In this document: one piece after another, positions 45,857-57,307 of the stretch
Numbering within the stretch: position 1 is the stretch's first letter
Layout of the letters: each line of letters opens with the position of its first letter
DNA from: Kluyvera genomosp. 3
GTDB lineage: Bacteria; Pseudomonadota; Gammaproteobacteria; Enterobacterales; Enterobacteriaceae
Direction of reading: 5' to 3'
Length of the DNA stretch: 64,000 bases
NCBI GenBank assembly: GCA_002211745.1
Contig: CP022114.1
Location: forward strand, 3,938,645 to 4,002,644
Notes under the pieces: generated by a model
Databases searched by the model: none
What the model was told of the DNA's origin: nothing
Seen by the model: the letters and a program-made list of their open reading frames with translations, nothing else
Made by a program: the position numbers and the translations under genes

Positions 45857-47990
45857 TCAGCCGTTTTTTAGGACTCTAACGCGGTAGACGCCGTTTTCAT
45901 CGCGTTTTGCACCGTGGATATCGGTTTCAAAGCCCGGATAATGTCGTCCAATGGAACAAAGCATCAGCAGGAAATCGAGCACGGAACGGCTCTCCTCGGT
46001 GATCATTTCCCCGGCATCAGCAGCGGCACGCCCGGTGGATACGGCAGAATCATGTTCGCCGAAACGCGCCCAACCAGCTCTTCCAGCGCCACCGTTTCCA
46101 CCTCGCCTTTAATTTGTTGTTGCCATGCGCGATGTGGTGTCAGCTTCATCTCCGGCAGCACGTCAAAAGCCCGCAGCATCAGCCGCGGAAGATCGTGCTG
46201 GCGAATCAGGCGGTGGATCCCTTGCGCCAGATCCTGAATGCGCATATGGCGGTAGAAGTCAGGATCCTCAGCATAGAGATCCGGCAGCATGTTCTTCACC
46301 CGTAGGTTCAAATCGTAGGCGCGCTTAAACTCCGTCAGCCCACGCAGCAGCCCCATCGCTCGGGTTTTATCAATACCTATGCTGAACAGGAACAGCAGGT
46401 TATACGGCCCGGTTTTCTCCACCACTACACCATGCTCGTCGAGGTATTTTGCCACCAGCGCCGCCGGGATCCCTTCATCGCTCATATTGCCCTGCTCGTC
46501 CATACCGGGCGTGAGGATCGTCACCTTCACCGGATCGAGGAACATATGATCGGCATCGGCGTCGCTGAAACCGTGCCAGTCCTCTCCTGGCGACACCGGC
46601 CAGCACTCGGCTTCATCAATCTCTTCCGGCTGCCAGATATCAAAGAACCAGCTGTCAGATTCTTCTCGCAGCCGCTGTACCTCTTTGCGGAAATGCAGCG
46701 CACGTTCTACCGAGCGATTGATCAGTCGACGTCCGGGATTACCGCGCAGCATGGCCGCGGCGGTCTCGATTGACGCCACGATCGGATAGCTCGGTGACGT
46801 CGAGGTGTGCATCATAAAGGCTTCGTTGAAGGTGTCTTCATCATAGTCGCCCTTAATGTGGATTAATGATGCCTGCGACAGCGCCGCCAGCATCTTGTGG
46901 GTCGACTGGGTTTCAAAGAACACTTTTCCCGGCACGCGCTCGCCGCTCATGCCGCTTTTCCCCTGGTAAATGGGGTGGAAGTGGGTATAGGGCACCCAGG
47001 CGGAATCAAAGTGAATCGACGGAACGTCAAGGGTCTGTTTAATCCAGTTGGTGTTATACAGCAGCCCATCGTAGGTTGAGTTAGTGATCACCGCATGCAC
47101 CGGCCACTGCGCACCGTCGGTGGCATCCACCTTCCGCTGGAGACTGTCGCGAGTAAACTCCCGTTTCGGGATCCCGCCGAGAATACCCAGCGCGTTACGC
47201 GTCGGCTTGAGCCACAGCGGCACAACATCGCTCATCATCAGCAGGTGGGCCAACGACTTATGGCAGTTGCGGTCAATCAGCAGCGTGCTGCCAGCCGGCG
47301 CTGCATACATGCCGACAATTTTATTCGACGTCGAGGTGCCATTGGTCACCATATAGCTCTGCTCGGCGCCAAAAGTGCGGGCGATATACTCTTCAGCCTC
47401 AAGATGCGGGCCGCTATGGTCAAGCAACGATCCCAGCTCGGTCACCGAAATCGACACATCGGCCTTCAGCGTATTGGCCCGAAGAAATCATAAAACAGGC
47501 AGCCTACCGGGCTTTTCTGATAGGCCGTACCGCCCATATGCCCGGCGTACAAAAGGTATACTTTCCCTCATTCACATAGGTAAATAACGCTTTGGTGAAC
47601 GGCGGCGTAATGTTATCGAGGTATTCATCTGTGTATTGGCGGATGCGAGTTGCAATATCGCTGGCCTGCCCCAACGCATACTCGAAAAACCACAGCGCCA
47701 TGCGCATGTCATGCGCGCTGACGTCCATCGTCGAGTGGTTATTGATAAAAGCGTAAAGCGGCAAATACTCATTGAGCTGGTTTATCTCTCCGCAGAGATC
47801 GACGCTGTATTCGTCCCAGTCAAAAATAACCCGCAGATACGTGGGTTGTGCTCAATAAACTTCAGCAGGTCGGCACTGTTCTGCGGCCAGATGATTTTGA
47901 AGCCTTGCGCCAGCAACGCTCCTTCCAGTTCCTTGATCGGCTCGTCTTTGTAGTAGACGCCGTGCGGCCCATAATGGCGATAATATTCAT
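45857..47990 (-). CDS. ldcC: Constitutive lysine decarboxylase LdcC (five frame breaks)
   Basis: PLP enzyme that converts lysine to cadaverine. Starts MNIIAIMG, then breaks at about 47967, 47831, 47542, 47479 and 46010, each fixed by one base in a G/C run. FETQSTHKMLAALSQASLIH carries the PLP lysine, near residue 367. Corrected length is 712 (E. coli LdcC 713). Position between accA and yaeR identifies LdcC rather than CadA. Confidence 0.92.
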
Positions 47991-48042
47991 GCGTTCCTCC
48001 TGGAAATTCTTTATCTATCATAGCGCAGGTAGAACGCAGACA

Positions 48043-48072
48043 ATAAAAAAGGGCCACAAACTGTGGCCCTTT
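48043..48072 (-). terminator. accA terminator
   Basis: AAGGGCCACA / TGTGGCCCTT stem with T6 on the minus strand, 24 bases after the accA stop and before ldcC. Confidence 0.88.
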
Positions 48073-48095
48073 TCAGGAACGTCTTAACAGATGGC

Positions 48096-49055
48096 CTACG
48101 CGTAGCCGTAGCTCATCAGGCGCTGATAGCGACGGTTGAGCAGATCTTCTTTGCTCAGCACGTCGAGATCGGCCAGGTCAGCCAGCAGCTGCGCTTTCAA
48201 CGATGCCGCCATGGCTTCCGGATTACGATGGGCGCCGCCCAGCGGTTCTGGAATGATGGAATCAATCAGCTTCAGCTCTTTCAGACGCGGCGCAATGATG
48301 CCCATGGCTTCAGCCGCCAGCGGCGCTTTGTCGGCGCTCTTCCACAAAATAGAGGCACAGCCTTCCGGAGAGATAACGGAATAGGTGCTGTACTGCAGCA
48401 TATTCACTTTATCGCCCACGCCGATCGCCAGCGCGCCGCCGGAGCCGCCTTCACCGATAACGGTGCAGATGACCGGTACGTTCAGACGAGACATCTCACG
48501 CAGGTTACGCGCGATGGCTTCAGACTGGCCACGCTCTTCCGCGCCCACGCCAGGGTATGCGCCCGGGGTGTCGATGAAGGTGATAATCGGCATGTTGAAG
48601 CGCTCAGCCATCTCCATCAGACGCAGGGCTTTGCGGTAACCTTCCGGCGCCGGCATGCCGAAGTTACGGCGAATCTTCTCTTTGGTTTCGCGACCTTTCT
48701 GGTGACCAATGATCATCACCGGGCGACCGTCCAGACGAGCGATACCGCCGACGATAGCTTTATCGTCGGCATAGGCGCGATCGCCTGCCAGTTCGTCAAA
48801 TTCATCAAACGCCAGACGGACATAATCCAGGGTGTACGGGCGCTGCGGATGGCGCGCCAGTTGGGCTACCTGCCATGCGCCGAGATCGGCAAAGATTTTG
48901 CGCGTCAGTTCTACGCTTTTTTCACGCAGACGATGCACTTCTTCGTCGATATTAATATCCAGTTTCTCATCCTGACGGCTAACCGCAGTCAGAGAATCGA
49001 TTTTCGCTTCCAGCTCTGCGATCGGCTGTTCAAAATCAAGGAAATTCAGACTCAT
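48096..49055 (-). CDS. accA: Acetyl-CoA carboxylase carboxyltransferase subunit alpha
   Basis: With AccD transfers CO2 from carboxybiotin to acetyl-CoA, the committed step of fatty acid synthesis. 319 residues, as in E. coli. [20 protein letters not shown] and [20 protein letters not shown] form the crotonase-like active site. CAGGAA precedes the ATG, 12 bases after the dnaE stop. Intact. Confidence 0.98.
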   Translation of the reverse strand: MSLNFLDFEQPIAELEAKIDSLTAVSRQDEKLDINIDEEVHRLREKSVELTRKIFADLGAWQVAQLARHPQRPYTLDYVRLAFDEFDELAGDRAYADDKAIVGGIARLDGRPVMIIGHQKGRETKEKIRRNFGMPAPEGYRKALRLMEMAERFNMPIITFIDTPGAYPGVGAEERGQSEAIARNLREMSRLNVPVICTVIGEGGSGGALAIGVGDKVNMLQYSTYSVISPEGCASILWKSADKAPLAAEAMGIIAPRLKELKLIDSIIPEPLGGAHRNPEAMAASLKAQLLADLADLDVLSKEDLLNRRYQRLMSYGYA

Positions 49056-49067
49056 AGTATTCCTGTA

Positions 49068-52000
49068 TTAGTCAAACTCCAGTTCCACCTGCTCCGAACC
49101 GATGAGGCCACGCAGATCGTTAAGTAAACGATCGCTCGGAGAGACACGCCAGGTTGCACCGAAACGCAACCGCGCACGTGCATCCGCCCTCTGATAGTAG
49201 AGATGTACTGGAATGGTTCCCGAACGATGGGTTCCAGAGACTGACGGAGTCGGTTTAAAAGCTGGTCATCAATTTGCCTGTCCGTCAGCGAGATAGCAAG
49301 CCCGCGAGCATATTTTTCCCGGGCTTCGTCAATGTCCATCACTTCGCGGGCCATCATTTTAAGGCCGCCGCTGAAGTCATCAAAGCTGACCTGTCCGCTG
49401 ACGATAAGTATGCGGTCTTTTTCCAGCAGATGCTGGTATTTTTCCAGCGCCTCGGAGAACAACATCACCTCCAGGCGTCCGGAACGGTCATCCAGCGTAC
49501 AGATGCCGATACGATTGCCGCGCTTGGTGACCATAACCCGCGCCGCAATCACGAGCCCCGCGGCCGTGGTCACTTTACCACGTTCCGTCGGATGCATGTC
49601 TTTGAGTCGATACCCGCCGACATAGCGCTCAATTTCTTTTATATACTGGTTGATCGGGTGCCCGTCAGGTACAGACCTAACGTTTCGCGCTCCCCATCCA
49701 ATACCACCTGCTCCGGCCACGGCAGACAGTTGGCATACGATTGTTCTATTTGCTCCGGCTCTTCCGCCAGCACGCCGAACATATCGGTCTGGCCAATGGC
49801 TTCGGCTTTCGCGTGCTGATCCGCCGCCTTCAGCGCGTCGCCCAGCGAATTCATCAGCGCGGCACGGTGCGGGCCAAGGCGGTCGAATGCCCGGACATAA
49901 TCAGCTTTTCCAGCACCCGGCGGTTCAGCTTTTTGGTATCGGTACGGGCGCATAGGTCGAACAGCTCACGGAAATAACCGCCGTTATTACGCGCTTCGAT
50001 GATCGCTTCAATCGGGCCTTCGCCGACGCCCTTAATGGCGCCGATACCATACACGATTTCCCGTCATGATTCACGTGGAAATGATATAAACCGGAATTGA
50101 TATCTGGCGGCAATATTTTCAGCCCCATGCGCCAGCATTCATCCACCAGGCCCACCACCTTCTCGGTGTTGTCCATATCGGCGGTCATTACCGCCGCCAT
50201 AAACTCTGCCGGATAGTGCGCCTTCAGCCACAGCGTCTGGTAAGAAACTAACGCATAGGCCGCGGAGTGCGATTTGTTAAACCCGTAACCGGCGAATTTT
50301 TCCACCAGGTCAAAGATTTTCATCGCCAGTTCGCCGTCGATGCCGTTCTTTTTCGCCCCTTCCTCGAACGCACCGCGCTGCTTGGCCATCTCTTCCGGCT
50401 TTTTCTTACCCATTGCACGACGCAGCATATCCGCGCCGCCGAGGGTGTAGCCAGAAAGCACCTGGGCAATCTGCATAACCTGTTCCTGGTACAGGATGAT
50501 GCCGTAGGTCGGTTCCAGTACGGGTTTCAGGCTTTCGTGCTGCCACTGCACGTCAGGATACGAGATCTCTTCACGTCCGTGCTTACGGTCGATAAAGTTA
50601 TCTACCATCCCCGATTGCAGCGGGCCCGGACGGAACAGGGCCACCAGCGCGATCATATCTTCGAAGCAGTCAGGCTGCAGGCGTTTAATCAGGTCTTTCA
50701 TGCCGCGGGATTCAAGCTGGAAGACCGCGGTGGTCTCCGAGCGCTGCAGCATGTCGAAGCTTTTCTTATCGTCGAGCGGGATGGCCGCGATATCCAGCGG
50801 CGGCTCGCCGTTGCGCTCGCGGCGGGCGTTGATCATCTCCAGCGCCCAGTTGATGATGGTGAGCGTACGCAGGCCAAGGAAGTCGAACTTCACCAGCCCG
50901 CGTATTCCACGTCGTTCTTATCGAACTGGGTTACCGGATGCAGCCCCTGCTCATCGCAATAAAGCGGCGCAAAGTCGGTAATTTTGGTTGGCGCGATCAC
51001 CACGCCACCGGCGTGTTTACCGGCGTTACGCGTCACACCTTCCAGTTTGCGCGCCATATCGATTAGTGCGCGCACCTCTTCATCCGCCTCGTAAATTTCC
51101 GGCAGCTGCGGTTCAGCTTCAAACGCTTTCGCCAGCGTCATGCCCGGATCGGGCGGCACCAGCTTAGAGATACGGTCCACGAAGCCGTACGGGTGCCCCA
51201 GTACGCGGCCTACGTCGCGGATAACCGCTTTTGCCGCCATGGTACCGAAGGTAATAATCTGCGATACCGCATCGCGGCCATACATCTCGGCCACGTGCTC
51301 GATAACCTGGTCGCGTTTCTCCATGCAGAAATCGACGTCGAAGTCGGGCATCGAAACACGTTCCGGGTTAAGGAAACGTTCGAACAGCAGGTCAAGTTCC
51401 AGCGGATCGAGATCGGTAATTTTTAGCGCATACGCCACCAGCGAACCTGCACCGGAACCACGGCCCGGCCCTACCGGCACGCCGTTATCCTTCGACCACT
51501 GGATAAACTCCATCACGATCAGGAAGTAGCCGGGGAAGCCCATCTGGTTGATAACCTGGAGTTCAACATCCAGACGCTCGTCATATTCCGGACGACGCTT
51601 AGCGCGCTCTTCCGGATCCGGGAACAGGAATTCAAGACGCTCTTCCAGCCCTTCTTTCGATTTCGCTACGAGGAAGTCCTCGGTGGTCATATCGCCAGTC
51701 GGGAACTGCGGCAGGAAATATTCGCCAAGGCGCACCGTGACGTTACAGCGCTTGGCGATCTCAACGGTATTTTCCAGTGCTTCCGGGATATCGGAAAACA
51801 GCTCGCACATCTCGTCTTCGCTGCGCATGTACTGCTGCGCGGAATAGTTGCGCGGGCGTTTCGGGTCGTCGAGGGTAAAACCATCATGAATGGCGACGCG
51901 AATCTCGTGGGCGTCGAAGTCGCCCGGTTCGAGGAAACGCACGTCGTTGGTCGCGACCACAGGAAGACCACGTCTTTCCGCCAGCTCTACCGCCGCATGT

Positions 52001-52544
52001 AGGTACGATTCTTCATCCTGACGGCCGGTACGAATCAGCTCAAGAAAATAGCAGTTCGGAAAGTGTTGTTCATAAAAATCAACGCACTGATCCACCAGCG
52101 CCATATTCCCGCGCAGCAAGCTACGGCCCACATCCCCCATACGCCCGCCGGAGAGCAGGATCAAGCCCTCTTTCAGCTCAATCAGCCAGTCGCGGTCGAT
52201 AATTGGGCCCGCAGCGCCATAACCGCGCTGATAGGCTTTGGAGATCAGTAGCGTCAGGTTCTGGTAGCCCTGGTTGTTCGCTGCCAGCACCGTTAAATGG
52301 GTGAGTTCTTCGCCGAGCAGATCGCTCTGCACATGGAAATCGGCGCCGACAATCGGTTTAATCCCGGCACCGTGGCCTGCCCGTAGAACTTCACCAGACC
52401 GCAAAGGTTGGTAAAATCGGTGATCGCCAGCGCAGGCATGCCCAAAGAGGCCGCCTTTTTCACCAGCGGCCCGGTTTTCGCCAGCCCATCAATCATGGAG
52501 TAGTCGCTATGCACCCGCAGGTGCACAAAACGTGGTTCAGCCAT
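49068..52544 (-). CDS. dnaE: DNA polymerase III alpha subunit (six frame breaks)
   Basis: Replicative polymerase catalytic subunit. Starts [20 protein letters not shown] (PHP domain). The palm includes [20 protein letters not shown] and [20 protein letters not shown] with the catalytic aspartates. Finger, beta-clamp-binding and OB regions follow. Breaks lie at about 52381, 50898, 50061, 49891, 49662 and 49230, all three-base G/C runs that should be four. With six bases restored the protein is 1,160 residues, exactly E. coli. As an essential gene it cannot really be broken six times. Confidence 0.95.
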
Positions 52545-52580
52545 CTTTAGATTCCGGTTAACTTATTCTCGACACAAGAA

Positions 52581-53176
52581 TCAGGACGCCAGTCCCAGTG
52601 CGCGTTTGACGGGAGCAAAGCTGCGTCGGTGATGTTCGGTTGCGCCATATTGCGCTAACTTTTCCAGATGAAAAGCGGTTGGGTAGCCCTTGTGCTGGGC
52701 AAAACCGTATTGTGGAAACACCGTGTCCAGCTCCGCCATTTCCGCATCGCGCGTGACTTTAGCGAGAATAGACGCGGCGCTGATTTCTGCCACCCGGCTA
52801 TCGCCCTTCACCACCGCCATCGACGGCATCGGCAGCTTGGGACAGCGATTGCCGTCAATCAGCACGTATTCCGGTACGATAGCCAGCCCGGCCACCGCGC
52901 GCTGCATCGCCAGCATGGTGGCATGCAGAATATTGAGCTCGTCAATTTCATGCGGCTCGGCGCGGCCAAGGCTCCAGCACAGCGCTTTCTCTTTGATTTC
53001 GTCAAACAGCGCCAGGCGGCGCTTTTCGCTCAGTTTTTTAGAGTCGTTGAGCCCGACAATCGGACGGGCAGGATCGAGGATCACCGCCGCCGTGACGACC
53101 GCGCCGACCAGCGGGCCGCGCCCGACTTCATCCACACCCGCCACAAGATGGGTATGGGATATTCAAATTCAATCAT
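52581..53176 (-). CDS. rnhB: Ribonuclease HII (one frame break near the start)
   Basis: Removes ribonucleotides from DNA and cleaves RNA-DNA hybrids. ATG at 53176 (MIEFEYP), break at about 53157 (GGG on the plus strand, expected GGGG), then [17 protein letters not shown] with catalytic D16 and E17. Corrected length is 198, as in E. coli. The open frame alone would start late and lose the N terminus. Overlaps the lpxB stop. Confidence 0.95.
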
Positions 53177-54320
53177 TGTGCTAGCTCCAGCACCGCGTCC
53201 GCCGCCTGTTCATCCGCATTACAGCGAATTTGCAGATGCAGCTCACGGAAGGTATCGTGCATCGCGTGGCTGGTTTTACCGTTGGCCAGCAGCGGCTGTA
53301 GCGCCTCGGCCAGCCGCTGCGGCTCACACTCATCCTGCAGCAGCTCTTTGACCAGCTCACGGCCAGCCAGCAGGTTCGGCAGCGAAACATACTCGGTCTT
53401 CACCAACCGCTTCGCCAGCCAGAAGGTGAACGGTTTCATGCGATAGCCCACCACCATCGGACATTTGGCCAGCATGCACTCCAGCGCCGCCGTGCCTGAG
53501 GCCAGCAGCGCCGCGTCGCTGGCGATCATCGCCTCGCGCGCCATGCCGTCGAGCATGTGCACGTGGAGATCGGGCGCCACTTCCGCTTTGATACGTTCGA
53601 ACTGCTCGCGACGCTTCGCGTTAACCAGCGGCACCACCACTTCAAGGTCGGGGTACTGCTGGCGCAACAGCTGCGCGGTTTTTAAAAAGTCGGCGCTGAG
53701 CATCTCCACTTCGGCACCACGGCTGCCCGGCAGCATCGCCAGACAGTGGACATCGTGGGCAATACCCAGCGTATCCCGCGCGGCGTTTTTATCCGGATCC
53801 AGCGGCATGGCGTCAGCCATGGTATGGCCGATAAAGCGGCATGGGACGTTAAATTTGTCATAAAACGCTTTTTCAAAAGGCAGGAAAGCCAACACCATAT
53901 TGGTGGATCTGCCAATTTTGAAGACGCGTTTTTGTCGCCAGGCCCACACGGACGGGCTGACGTAGTGGATCGTTTTGATCCCCTGCTTCTTGAGGTTGCC
54001 TTCCAGCGTGATGTTGAAATCGGGGCATCAATGCCAACAAAGACATCGGGCTTGAGTTCAGTGAAGCGTTGGGTGAGAGCGGCGCGAATGTGCAGCAGGC
54101 GACGCAGACGCCCCAGCACTTCCACAATGCCCATCACCGCCAGCTCTTCCATCTCGTACCAGGCTTCGCAGCCTTCGGCCTGCATACGCGGACCGGCCAC
54201 GCCGACAAAGCGCGCATCAGGAACTCGCGCCTTGAGAGCGCGAATGAGGCCTGCACCAAGAATATCGCCGGAGGTTTCTCCGGCGACCAGGGCAATCGTC
54301 AGGGGACGCTGTTCAGCCAT
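53173..54320 (-). CDS. lpxB: Lipid-A-disaccharide synthase (one frame break)
   Basis: Joins UDP-diacylglucosamine and lipid X into the lipid A disaccharide at the inner membrane. [20 protein letters not shown] at the N terminus, [11 protein letters not shown] before the break at about 54024 (G4 on the plus strand, expected G5), then [20 protein letters not shown] and [13 protein letters not shown]. Corrected length is 382, as in E. coli. The start overlaps the lpxA stop. Confidence 0.95.
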
Positions 54321-55108
54321 TAACGAATCAGGCCGCGCGTTGAGCGGGCAAAGAAATCGCTAAAGGGCTGAACTTCCGGATACTGCTTCGCCAGCTCGGC
54401 AATTTCCGGCTTCACTTCTTCCAGCGTTTTGCCGCTGCGGTACAACGCTTTATAAGCATTGCGAATCGCGGTGATCGCTTCGCGGCTAAAGCCACGGCGC
54501 TTCAGACCTTCGATGTTGACGCCAAACGGCGTCGCGTGGTTACCCTGAGCAATAACGTACGGCGGAACGTCCTGAGCAACGCCAGAACAGCCGCCTACCA
54601 TCACGTGCGCACCGATGATGCAGAACTGGTGCACCGCGGTCATGCCGCCGATGATAACGAAATCATCCAGCGAAACGTGTCCGGCAAGGGTAGCGTTATT
54701 GGCAAGGATGCAGCGGTCGCCCACCGTACAATCGTGCGCCACGTGGGCGTTGATCATCAGCAGGTTATCGCTGCCCACCTTCGTCAATCCACCGCCCTGT
54801 ACTGTGCCACGGTGAATGGTGACGCTTTCGCGAATGCGGTTGCGATCGCCAATTTCCACACGAGTCGGCTCACCAGCGTATTTCAGATCCTGGTTAACTT
54901 CCCCGATAGAGGCGAACTGATAGATCTCGTTATCACGACCAATTTTGGTATGGCCGTTAACCACAACGTGAGACTTCAGTACGGTACCTTCGCCAATTTC
55001 GACGTTAGGTCCCACAATACAAAACGGGCCAATGTGGGCGTTAGCGCCGATAACGGCACCGTCTTCCACAATGGCGGTAGGATGGATAAAGGCGGTTTTA
55101 TCAATCAC
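54320..55108 (-). CDS. lpxA: UDP-N-acetylglucosamine acyltransferase
   Basis: First step of lipid A synthesis: 3-O-acylation of UDP-GlcNAc from hydroxymyristoyl-ACP. 262 residues, intact. Left-handed beta-helix of hexapeptide repeats with catalytic H125 ([13 protein letters not shown]), then a C-terminal helical domain. Three bases after fabZ. Confidence 0.98.
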   Translation of the reverse strand: MIDKTAFIHPTAIVEDGAVIGANAHIGPFCIVGPNVEIGEGTVLKSHVVVNGHTKIGRDNEIYQFASIGEVNQDLKYAGEPTRVEIGDRNRIRESVTIHRGTVQGGGLTKVGSDNLLMINAHVAHDCTVGDRCILANNATLAGHVSLDDFVIIGGMTAVHQFCIIGAHVMVGGCSGVAQDVPPYVIAQGNHATPFGVNIEGLKRRGFSREAITAIRNAYKALYRSGKTLEEVKPEIAELAKQYPEVQPFSDFFARSTRGLIR

Positions 55109-55111
55109 GGA

Positions 55112-55567
55112 TCAGGACTCCCGGCTACGCGCACACATCATTGTTGCTTCGCAAACCACTTTACCATCGACCAGCGCAACGCCTTTAAAGCGAGTCAGGC
55201 CACGGCGGGTTTTCTCGAAGGTAACTTCCATAATCATCTGATCGCCAGGCACAACAGGACGCTTGAAGCGCGCTTCATCAATGCCTGCAAAATAGTACAG
55301 CTCGCCTGGCTCCAGTTTACCGACGCTTTTAAACGCCAGAATACCCGTGGCCTGCGCCATCGCTTCCAGAATCAGCACGCCCGGTAAAATCGGCTTGCCA
55401 GGGAAGTGGCCCTGGAAAAACGGCTCATTTACGGAAACATTTTTCACTGCGCGCAGAAAACGACCTTCTTCAAAATCCAGCACGCGGTCTACCAGTAAGA
55501 ACGGGTAACGGTGCGGCAGAAGTTCTAAAATCTCTTCAATGTGCAGAGTATGAGTGTCAGTTGTCAA
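55112..55567 (-). CDS. fabZ: 3-hydroxyacyl-[ACP] dehydratase FabZ
   Basis: Dehydratase of fatty acid elongation that competes with LpxA for hydroxymyristoyl-ACP. 151 residues from a TTG start ([20 protein letters not shown]), the start used in E. coli, with GGAAGAG upstream. Catalytic H54 ([11 protein letters not shown]) and E68 (LILEAMAQ). An ATG 14 codons upstream would give an unrelated leader. Intact. Confidence 0.96.
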   Translation of the reverse strand: MTTDTHTLHIEEILELLPHRYPFLLVDRVLDFEEGRFLRAVKNVSVNEPFFQGHFPGKPILPGVLILEAMAQATGILAFKSVGKLEPGELYYFAGIDEARFKRPVVPGDQMIMEVTFEKTRRGLTRFKGVALVDGKVVCEATMMCARSRES

Positions 55568-55669
55568 AATACTCTTCCTGTCAAAATATACTAAGGGCAA
55601 TAATAACACGGCCTGCCGGATTACAAGAATGCCGACAGGCCGGAAAGTATCATGCGATACCGATGAAAA

Positions 55670-56694
55670 TTAGTCTTGATTATCAAGCTTGCGTTCAACA
55701 GCTTTGAGACGCTTGCTCATTTCATCAATATTCATCACCAGTGCAGCCGTTTTGCGCCAGGTCTTGTTAGGCTGGAGCGGAATACCGGACGAGTATACGC
55801 CAGGTTCGGTAATCGGGCGCATAACCATGCCCATACCGGTTACGGTGACTTTATCGCAGATTTCCATGTGGCCGTTAATCACGCTGGCACCGCCAATCAT
55901 GCAGTAACGCCCAATTTTCAGGCTACCGGCCATAATCACGCCGCCTGCGACCGCGGTATTGTCGCCAATCACCACGTTGTGCGCAATCTGGCACTGGTTA
56001 TCAATGATAACACCGTTGCCGATCTGCGTATCGTCAAGGGCGCCGCGGTCGATCGTCGTACAGGCGCCGATCTCCACGCGATCGCCAATAATCACGCGAC
56101 CCAACTGAGGGATCTTCACCCAGTTGCCGCGATCGTTGGCATAACCAAAGCCGTCAGAACCGATGACGGTGCTGGACTGGATCAGGCAATTCTCACCGAT
56201 CTCGACTTCGTGGTAAATGGTTACATTCGCCCACAGGCGAGAACCGGCGCCAATTTTCGTTTTTTTACCAACGAAACACCCCGCCCCAATCACAACGTTA
56301 TCGCCAAGCACAACGTCAGACTCAATCACCGCGTTCGCGCCGATGGAGACGTTGTTGCCGAGGGTCGCGGTCGGGCTAATGACCGCGCTCGGGCGATATC
56401 CTGCGCCGGCTGTGGCGTGGTATCTAAAATTTGTGCCATGCGCGCGTAAGTAAGGTAGGGGTTCTTCACTACCAGCGCGGCGCCTTTGGCAAAAGGCAGT
56501 AAATCTTGCGTCAGGACAATCGCTGACGCTTCGCAAGCGGACAGGTGTTCACGATACTTGGGGTTAACCAGGAATGTGATATGACCCGCCTTAGCGGATT
56601 GCATGGACGCGACAGCGGTGATGACGATATCGCCATCACCGTGTAATTCCGCATCCAACTGCTGAGCTAAATCAGCCAGTCGAATTGAAGGCAT
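55670..56694 (-). CDS. lpxD: UDP-3-O-(3-hydroxymyristoyl)glucosamine N-acyltransferase (one frame break)
   Basis: Third step of lipid A synthesis. An N-terminal uridine-binding domain ([20 protein letters not shown]) leads to the break at about 56392 (GGG on the plus strand, expected GGGG), then a hexapeptide beta-helix from [20 protein letters not shown] on, including [20 protein letters not shown] with the catalytic His. Corrected length is 341, as in E. coli. Three bases after skp. Confidence 0.95.
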
Positions 56695-56697
56695 TAC

Positions 56698-57183
56698 TTA
56701 TTTAACCTGTTTCAGTACATCAGCGGTGATGTCTTTAACATCGCTGCTGTTGAATGCAACGGCGTTAGCGTCAACCACTAGGTCGATGCTCTGGCTTGCA
56801 GCAACGGATTTCACAGCGGTCTGGATACGAGTAACCAGTTTGCCACGTTCTTCGTTGGTGCGACGCTGACGGTCTTGTTCAAAGGACTGCGCTTTCTGGG
56901 AGAAAGTCTGACGCTGTGCAGAGATGTCTTTTTCCAGTTTAGTGCGATCGCTACCTGCTTTCATAGACTGCAGACGCTGCATTTTAGACTGCAGGTCACC
57001 TTCCATGCGCTGAAGTTCGCTAGCACGGCCTTTAAATTCGTTTTCCAGGGTGCTGGAAACGCCAGTTTTCTGTGCAACTTGCTGGAACAGGCTACCCATG
57101 TTAACAATTGCAATCTTGTCTGCTGCCTGAGCAGACGCCGCCATTGCTAAACCCAGACCTGCAGCGACTAACCACTTTTTCAC
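56698..57183 (-). CDS. skp: Periplasmic chaperone Skp (OmpH)
   Basis: Jellyfish-shaped trimeric holdase for outer-membrane proteins. 161 residues from a GTG start ([20 protein letters not shown], signal peptide ending AQA), with GTAAGGAGTATTATT upstream. Long coiled-coil tentacles span about residues 45-130 ([20 protein letters not shown]). Intact. A start 21 codons earlier would destroy the signal peptide. Confidence 0.96.
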   Translation of the reverse strand: MKKWLVAAGLGLAMAASAQAADKIAIVNMGSLFQQVAQKTGVSSTLENEFKGRASELQRMEGDLQSKMQRLQSMKAGSDRTKLEKDISAQRQTFSQKAQSFEQDRQRRTNEERGKLVTRIQTAVKSVAASQSIDLVVDANAVAFNSSDVKDITADVLKQVK

Positions 57184-57307
57184 AATAATACTCCTTACCA
57201 TCCCATACGTACCCGAAGGTACTGTTCTTTTGGTGGCCGAAGCCACCTGACGCTATCGCCTAATGCCAGCAAACTACACTGAACCCGCATTCCTTTGCAA
57301 AGAGCAA